Below, in pieces: positions 58,901 to 64,000 of a DNA stretch of 64,000 nucleotides (the stretch's first letter is position 1; every line of letters begins with the position of its first letter). Below the pieces are notes generated by a model. The model had not been told where the DNA came from. It saw only the letters and a program-made list of their open reading frames with translations, and did not search any database. The DNA is from Undaria pinnatifida (lineage: Eukaryota > Sar > Phaeophyceae > Laminariales > Alariaceae). The DNA is taken from positions 14,250,392 to 14,314,391 of the forward strand of contig JABAKD010000029.1 in assembly GCA_012845835.1 (NCBI GenBank), written 5' to 3'. Made by a program: the position numbers and the translations under genes.

Positions 58901-61900
58901 GACCCCGAACCCCACCAAAGATGCCGGTCGCCCCGGTGGCGTATGAGGTCATCCTCGAGCCTGGTATAGGTCAGTTTCGTGAGTTCACGTCCCTCCGAGT
59001 GCATACTCGTATAAATTCGTTGGGACTTCTTCTTGTGCACAAATCGACTTGCGGGAAGCGCGAGAGCGTGAGTTAGCAATAATCGATGAACAATCGACGA
59101 TTGCTGGACCCTATGCGCGATAAAAATTGAATGCAAGAACCGGGGGAGAGAAGGGAAGACACCTGTGACCACGGCTTGTCCAGAAGCTTGAAAGTAGAAG
59201 TGTGAAAAACCCAAAAACCAAACAACCAACAATCAAAAAGGGTCAGGGCTATGGTTAAAATCGGCGTGGGTCCGGCTGACGAGCAAGCTTGGAATTGATT
59301 GTTAGGTTGCGCTGCAAGAATGCGGTCGTGCAGAGCCGCGCTGCGGATAGCGCTGCATGTAGGGGCTCTCGTCCTGCCACCCCCGAAAATAAACGCGGTT
59401 GAATACGGTACAAAAACCTTACTTCGCCGGCTAGTATTCAATAGTTGATGTCCAATGAGGTACAAAACCCTAACCCCCGCCCACAAAGCAACGCTCTACG
59501 ATATCGTACGATAAAACGCCATTGAACGCCCTACGGAATCCGCAAATAAGTCGTGAAGCGTTGTACAAAAATTGCCTCCCCCGCAAGTAAATGCCGTCGA
59601 ATGCCGTACGAAACCCTCAGGAGCTGGAGAAGGAAAACGCTCGCCTGGCCAGCGAGAACGCTACCCTTTCTTCGGAGCTTGCGCTTGGCACGGCTGTACT
59701 GGAAGCCGTCGGGGTTATCTCTAAGGACATTGTCGCCGCTACTGAGCGCAGAAAGGTGAGACCGAGTCGCCATCCTCACCGACATTGCCAGCGTCACTGC
59801 CACCGCCGTCTGTTGAACTTTTTTTGGTGTTCACACCTGCCGCCCAATCATACCCGCAACTGTTTGTTTTGTCGTACTATTATACTTTTTGTCATATGAA
59901 GATATAGCGTAGATGCCGTTCTGATGGAAATGGAATATCCTTCCATAAAGCAGTGGTGTCTATGAGCTTCTTCTGCCAACCATTTCCCCATGTCCTTTCC
60001 CCGCGCCTTCTTGTTTTTTTCTACTGCTTCCTCTCGCTATGATACATTTGTTCGTTTTAGCTGTTAGTCTACTCTAACCCTCATCAACCTTTCCGCCTAT
60101 TTCACAAAAAAATATTATAAGGACGCCAGCCGTGACTTCGACGAATTTCGAGTTAATACTCATCTTTGCAAGCTCCGTCGTTAGTACTGGTAATATACTA
60201 TATGGGTGAGTTTTTTATTGGGAGGGGTCCTATTTATTTGTTTTCGTGCGGCATGGTCGTAAGTGGTCGATGTTGAAGCTGGAGCTCATGCTGCACGTTG
60301 TCGGGCCGCCAACATCCTATTGAATTAGTGCTATTAGTCTATATCAGGCATAAGCAAACGAAGAAAAGAACCCGACACACTAGGGGTATGCTAGAAAAGG
60401 ATAAAACGGGGATACGCTCTGAAATGGTCAAAACTAAAAACGAACCTGTTGGGTGTGTGATTTTTGTACCAACTTGTAAAATACCTGGTGACAGTATTTT
60501 GAGTTTTCTTATTTCTTCTTGATTTTAGTATATGATCGCCTGTCTGAGCCTAAGGTACGAAATGCGGTGTCGACAGAAACAACAAGTTCGTTCACCGTGG
60601 GATAGGCGCCGAAAATTTCTCGCGTCTGAAAGTGCCGGACGGGGAATCTAGACGTGCTGGAAGCAAAAATCATGGAAGGGTCGCGGGCAACAGCTTGCGT
60701 CACGCTTGTGCACGTAGTGTGTACCAGAGCGCAAACGAAATGACATGGCATGACATGACATGACATATGATACAAGTTACCGTTCGGGACAGGGTTCACT
60801 TTGTATCCCCGGGGCATCGCAAGTCGAAGGGGGGACATGGGCGTTCCAATGATGTGTATAGACTACTGTTTTTGCTACTGCTGTTGTTGTTGTTGTTCTC
60901 ACATTAACTCGCATAATCAAGTCCGTGGTCACAGGACAGGCTCCAGTCACTCTGGAGCTGAGGAATATGCTTCGTGTACCTGGTATGAGGTCTGACGATC
61001 TGTACTTGATTGTTGGTTTGAGCGTGACACACTTGTTGTCGTGGTTCGACCCTTTGCCGTGCACCAACTACACACACATACACCGTGACTATTGGCACGA
61101 AGGCAAAAGCTCGAAGTACGGCTGGCGTTTTACTGCTGCTGCTAGACCACACTGTTAATTTTGCATACCACCTAATTAACAAGTACACCGCACTGCACCT
61201 CACCACTCTTTGGGTTTTTTTGGGTTTCTCAGAGTGATGGAGGTGGGCTCGCGCCGGGAGCAAGGAGAGGAAGAGGTCTCCAGGTGCGCAGGCCATCGGA
61301 GTCAAACTCCTTAAGCCCTCCGTCCCGGGGCATTTCGGGCAAGGATAGTGTGGGGGGGGGCGAAGAAAACGCCTCAGGACAAGCCCGGAAGCGCAACAAA
61401 TCGGTCTTTCGCAGGAGAAGGTCTTCGCCGGAGGTGGGTCTTGCTTCTTGTTATTTGGAGCGAAGCGAAAGTCTAATTTCCGGTTGACGCAAGCGTAAAA
61501 ACACTAGGGGCTTCCTTTCACCGTCGCGTGACCGAAGTTCCGCCCCGCGTGTCCTGCCCGACCACCGATCAATTCGTAAAGAGAAATAATAGTTTTATCG
61601 TGAACATTTGTGAGTTAAGTGAGACAGCAGCGCGGTCACGGTGGCAGCACAGCAGCACAGGGTTGGGTTGGGTTGACGTCAGTTACTAATATCCAGGGCT
61701 TGTCACGGGTCGCGTCACTTCTCGCGGATCGGGTCAGGTCATGGTGACCCGACCCGACCCGGTGAATTTCGAAACCCTCCCGGCTCGACCCGACCCGTCA
61801 GATTTCAAACACCTCCTGACCAGACCTGGCTCACCGTAGGACGTTTTTCTGGTGTGGATCGTGAACCGTGAAAAACTCTGCAAATATCCACGAGCTAGAG

Positions 61901-63902
61901 CTACAGTTTTTTTTTTTTTTTATCCTCCGGCGGATGGGGAAAAATAAAGCTTTAGCTCACCACACTTCCACGTATTTTCATACCCGTCGGAGCTTACAAC
62001 TTCGAGCAAAGCAAGTTACTAATTTTCATAGCGCGGAATAATAGGCACTCGTTTCGATGTGGCTAAAGCCGGATTTCTGTGACCGGCGACCGTTGTCTAC
62101 GAAAAGATACAACTGCGGACCGGCGGCTTTTTTGCTCGCCCGATCACGACCTAAGGGTTTCCTTTTTTGTTTGACTTCGTGCGGTATCGCATGACATGAT
62201 GTGCGGTGCGATGCTGCAGATGTTCGCCTTGCCTCTCATTAAGTAGCGAACACCAAATACATCAGCCACGGGTTCGTTCTGTTCAACCGCTTCCCGATTT
62301 TCTTCCTTGAAATGGGGCTGTACCATGCCATGCGGTGCGATGCAGGCGACGCCTCGCTTGAAGCTGCCGCAGGTACCGCAGCGGGCGGCGGTGGCCCTCC
62401 CCCGTACTATTTGTAGTATATTTTGCCGCAAGATAGCTGTCTTGTTATATTCTTTACTGAACAGTAAAAAAGTACCGCAGACAAACAATGTGACAAAAAA
62501 TGAAATACACCAGCTATCGTGAGTTATTTATGTTCAATCGCGATTTTTATGTACGAAGTATATGTAATTATTTCTTCCTTGAAATGGTGCGATGCGGCGA
62601 GTGATCGCCATATATCATAGAAATCCCCAATTTTGTTGGTATGGCGATGGCGTCAACCACTGTGGGCTCGTTTAGTTTAATATTTTCCTCCTTTTGTTTT
62701 ATCGTGTCTTTTTTATTTCTTGGTGTCGCGCGGCGCGGTGCTGTTCTGTGCGATGCGGCAGGTTATCGCCTCCCCCCTTTTGAAGTCGCCCCTGCCAGAG
62801 CTACCGCAGAAACAGCCGATGCGCCTCCACGAACGCCTTCTCGGCGCTCTGGAGATAGCCGAGTCCCCGTACCAACAAAAGATACACGAGAAGATGCAGC
62901 AGCAGCAGCAGCAACAACAGGAGCAGGAGCAGGAGCAACCACAGCAAAAGCAGCAACCAAAGCACCGACGGCTGAGCCAGGGAATGTCTCCCATCGGGAA
63001 GAACTATACGCAGGCCGTGTCCACAGGCGAGTTGTGTGTATGTTGTGTATGTCTGCGTGCCATTATTCCCTGTCTCCGACACAAGGTTAAGGTTGCTGTA
63101 CCCGGCCCCCCAAAGAGGATTCAAACGACGACGCGTATTTTCATGGCATCGCAATCACCCGTTTATCGTATTTCACCTCAAAAACTGTAGACGACCAATT
63201 TGTAATACCTGGTACGATCTACAAACATATCCGGTGTTGCTGTTTTTATTTGTGTATTGTGTGTATAATATGTGCTTCTTCCATGTTTCCACCACCAAGC
63301 CCTCGACAACAGGCCCACCCGTTACCGATTATTCGCGTCTTTACTGCTGTAGTGTACGAGCAATTTATAACATCTCCTGTGCCTACATATTTTCATTTCT
63401 GCCTTGTGTCCGCCCGTGTGCTGTTTGTATATTATTATAAAAAATGAAAATACACTCCAGCTGTGAGATCGAAGATTTCGTCGAAACTCCTCTTTGCAAG
63501 CTGTGTGTGATACTCCGATCGCGCGCATTACGAGTTGTGTGTCTTCATTAAGGATATAGGTCGGCGACTCCCCTTACAACTACAGTGTAGCTATCAGGGT
63601 CATAGAACATCTATAATGTCTCATGTTTCTCTTTTCGTTTCTGCCTTGTGCATGTCTGTGTGTGTGCTTCTTCCATGCCCCCGACACAAGGTTGCTTCTC
63701 TTCCATCAAGTGCGGCGGGACCGACGCGGGGTTTGGGGTGATAGACACATCGCCCGATTCAAGCGACAAGAGCGATCCCAGCCCTAGCCACAGCCAGCTG
63801 ATGGATGAGGGAGTGAGGAACAGCGTCCGCAAAGCCCTCTTCGCGCAAAAAATAGTGGCGGCGAGACCAAGTGCGAGACCAACGCCCGCTGGACCTGAGT
63901 GA
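43534..63902 (+). CDS. HMMR/RHAMM-like giant coiled-coil protein, at least 8 exons
   Basis: Supported exons: 43534-43965, 48607-51687, 52944-53096, 58274-58603, 59621-59755, 61233-61433, 62762-63016 (or 63026) and 63711 (or 63691)-63902. A further exon at 47306-47392 is possible. The internal junctions are in phase 0 and give about 1590 residues. The N-terminus MALFAKSKVERFQEEPP, then LGPGDYDP and VSLGFTASKG, resembles the HMMR N-terminal domain (basic start, RFN, PGxYD, vsF-KS) of spindle and centrosome proteins. A sperm-tail PG-rich motif is the alternative reading. The middle is coiled coil. The C-terminal third is rich in Ser, Gln and Arg, with basic clusters (FRRRRSSPE). Microtubule or centrosome binding is inferred, not shown. 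Confidence 0.78.
45574..45835 (+). repeat. Identical 131-bp tandem duplication
   Basis: GTACATACCACACGTGCTGC begins at 45574 and 45705. The two 131-bp units look identical. Each contains the GCTGTGAGATCGAAGATTT core of a dispersed repeat found at 53168-53312 and 63455-63605. Confidence 0.9.
47306..47392 (+). CDS. Possible HMMR-like exon 2
   Basis: Reads DMAGLVAILQARLDNRDLEN, YAARASPLV, 29 codons, phase 0 at both ends if the weak acceptor GGAAG is used, and donor GTACAA. Coiled-coil-like and in the right frame, but the splice sites are poor. Confidence 0.35.
48607..51687 (+). CDS. HMMR-like giant coiled-coil exon
   Basis: 3081 nt, 1027 codons, between TTAATCAG and AAG|GTGAAG. Almost wholly heptad-rich Glu/Ala/Leu/Arg coiled coil without Pro breaks. 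Three internal repeats of 66-71 residues start near 48844, 49057 and 49255 (LESETxxLxGRIKEL ... LRVVELRAAxVAGEE). Strong GC-rich codon use. A 461-codon minus-strand frame inside it is a shadow. Confidence 0.92.
51772..51806 (+). pseudogene. Ghost copy of giant-exon 3' edge
   Basis: Reads LYHLDELVK and then GTAAGG, against NHLGELQK and GTGAAG at the real edge. The following 60 bases are also similar. It has no usable acceptor except a possible microexon. Confidence 0.5.
52289..52404 (+). repeat. 58-bp tandem duplication
   Basis: TCTCGAGCAGTGAGTATGCC at 52289 and a near-identical copy at 52347, both ending ATTGTGAATATTGCTACT. Confidence 0.85.
52944..53096 (+). CDS. HMMR-like exon (51 codons)
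   Basis: After GGCTCTCAG: ECQLLREAGHNQAMGAATIL, AESRAREEETIARLKLSE, AESSREVALANKE, then GTGACA. Coiled coil, phase 0. Diverged copies of its 3' edge lie at 55212-55271 and 55341-55373. Confidence 0.88.
53168..53312 (-). repeat. ~145-bp dispersed repeat, minus copy
   Basis: Reverse complement of 63455-63605: CAGCTGTGAGATCGAAGATT to CCTTGGAACTACAGTGTAGC. Partial copies are at 25870-25925, 45600-45690, 45735-45820, 46034-46100 and 60136-60180. Confidence 0.75.
55212..55271 (+). pseudogene. Ghost copy of exon 52944-53096 3' edge
   Basis: Reads PKLSEDDSYREVALANKE, against LKLSEAESSREVALANKE in the exon. The donor GTGACA is replaced by ATTGCG, so it cannot splice there. A third, shorter copy (KREVTLAKKE) is at 55341-55373. 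Confidence 0.65.
58274..58603 (+). CDS. HMMR-like exon (110 codons)
   Basis: After CGACAACAG: VLRAMTDLDNASATILEMQA, then an Asn-rich low-complexity stretch and GISKKKSARLQ before GTGTGT. Phase 0. Confidence 0.82.
58604..59620 (+). other. HMMR-like intron with acceptor-derived repeats
   Basis: Diverged copies of the 45 bases before the 59621 acceptor (AAATGCCGTCGAATGCCGTA, then CGAAACCCTCAG) occur near 58725, 59391, 59440 and 59515. A dispersed GC-rich repeat is at 58858-58915. Confidence 0.7.
59621..59755 (+). CDS. HMMR-like exon (45 codons, leucine-zipper-like)
   Basis: After AACCCTCAG: ELEKENARLASENATLSSEL, ALGTAVLEAVGVISKDIV, AATERRK, then GTGAGA. Heptad spacing of Leu and Asn resembles a bZIP-type zipper. 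An array of acceptor copies precedes it. Confidence 0.88.
59756..61232 (+). other. HMMR-like intron
   Basis: Contains a fragment of the 145-bp repeat (60136-60180) and the truncated (CAA)n element (60882-60970). No gene. Confidence 0.65.
60882..60970 (-). repeat. 5'-truncated SINE-like (CAA)n copy
   Basis: Reverse-complement copy keeping only the last 90 bases and the tail, which reads as GTT repeats on the plus strand. It lies in an intron of the HMMR-like gene. Confidence 0.6.
61233..61433 (+). CDS. HMMR-like exon (67 codons, basic)
   Basis: After TTTCTCAG: SDGGGLAPGARRGRGLQVRR, a Ser-rich stretch, RKRNKSVFRRRRSSPE, then GTGGGT. The basic cluster could be a nuclear or microtubule-binding signal. 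Phase 0. Confidence 0.8.
61434..62761 (+). other. HMMR-like intron with acceptor-edge copies
   Basis: Contains a CCCGA-rich repeat (61695-61830), the second copy of the 8330 repeat (61920-61985), and copies of the acceptor edge of the next exon near 62195, 62320-62390 and 62585. Confidence 0.65.
62762..63016 (+). CDS. HMMR-like exon (about 85 codons, Gln-rich)
   Basis: After GATGCGGCAG: VIASPLLKSPLPELPQKQPM, RLHERLLGALEIAESPY, a poly-Gln run from a CAG repeat, then HRRLSQGMSPIGKNYTQA. The end is uncertain: GCC|GTGTCC at 63016 (phase 0) or a GC donor ACAG|GCGAGT at 63026 (phase 1). Confidence 0.7.
63017..63710 (+). other. Last HMMR-like intron
   Basis: Holds a plus-strand copy of the 145-bp repeat (63455-63605) and an upstream look-alike of the last acceptor (TCTCCGACACAAG|GTTAAG at about 63091). 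Confidence 0.65.
63455..63605 (+). repeat. ~145-bp dispersed repeat, plus copy
   Basis: Matches the reverse complement of 53168-53312 end to end. No clear terminal inverted repeat or target duplication. Confidence 0.75.
63711..63902 (+). CDS. HMMR-like terminal exon
   Basis: Reads CGGTDAGFGVIDTSPDSSDK, SDPSPSHSQLMDEGVR, NSVRKALFAQKIVAARP and ends TPAGPE, TGA at 63900-63902. The acceptor is CCATCAAG (63711, phase 0) or ACACAAG (63691, phase 1), each matching one of the donor choices of the previous exon. Confidence 0.75.
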   Translation, partial: CGGTDAGFGVIDTSPDSSDKSDPSPSHSQLMDEGVRNSVRKALFAQKIVAARPSARPTPAGPE

Positions 63903-64000
63903 ATGATGACCGTTGGATAGGGGGATGGCGGTTGGATCTAGCAGATGACGGTTGGATCTGAGAGATGGCGGGTAGCTTTAGTCGTCTTTGTTAAGAAACC
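63903..64000 (+). other. 3' flank of HMMR-like gene
   Basis: Short GATGACGGTTGGAT repeats (about four units), probably in the 3' UTR. Confidence 0.6.

Overview
The window is intron-rich nuclear DNA from a eukaryote, most likely a photosynthetic stramenopile and perhaps a brown alga. The reasons are three split genes with short GT-AG exons and long introns, intron-bearing mobile elements, and very many micro- and minisatellites. The species cannot be named from the sequence alone. No rRNA gene, convincing tRNA gene, CRISPR array or bacterial operon was seen.

Minus strand, 938-31266: an 11-exon gene for the ribosome-biogenesis protein Kri1. All ten introns join in phase and give an 857-residue protein that starts MSFLDD and ends LASYGL. 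Coding sequence is only 2574 nt of about 30.3 kb. The introns hold a decayed Helitron (about 11.2-18.0 kb, antisense to KRI1), two small inverted-repeat elements or fragments of dispersed families, pentanucleotide and 11-bp satellites, and poly(G)-bordered repeats.

Middle, 31267-38869: about 7.6 kb with no convincing gene. It holds a poly(G)-bordered repeat, a 266-bp MITE and one small hydrophobic ORF. Minus strand, 38870-42463: a 4-exon gene, recovered by splicing, for a 103-residue CHY-type zinc-finger protein whose cysteine/histidine ligands are all present.

Plus strand, 43534-63902: a large split gene for a coiled-coil protein of about 1600 residues. Its first exon resembles the N-terminus of HMMR/RHAMM-type spindle proteins (basic start, ERF, GPGDYD). 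One exon of 3081 nt is almost pure coiled coil. The CHY gene and this gene are divergent across about 1.07 kb.

The most unusual pattern runs through the whole window. Introns repeatedly carry diverged copies of the adjoining exon edge together with its splice site. Examples are KRI1 exons 2, 5, 8, 9 and 10, the HMMR-like exons ending at 51687 and 53096 and those starting at 59621, 62762 and about 63691, and the zinc-motif exon of the Helitron. Introns here seem to grow partly by tandem duplication across splice junctions, leaving ghost exons. Two short palindromic words, CTATTAATAG and TACCTGGTA, also recur far more often than chance would give.
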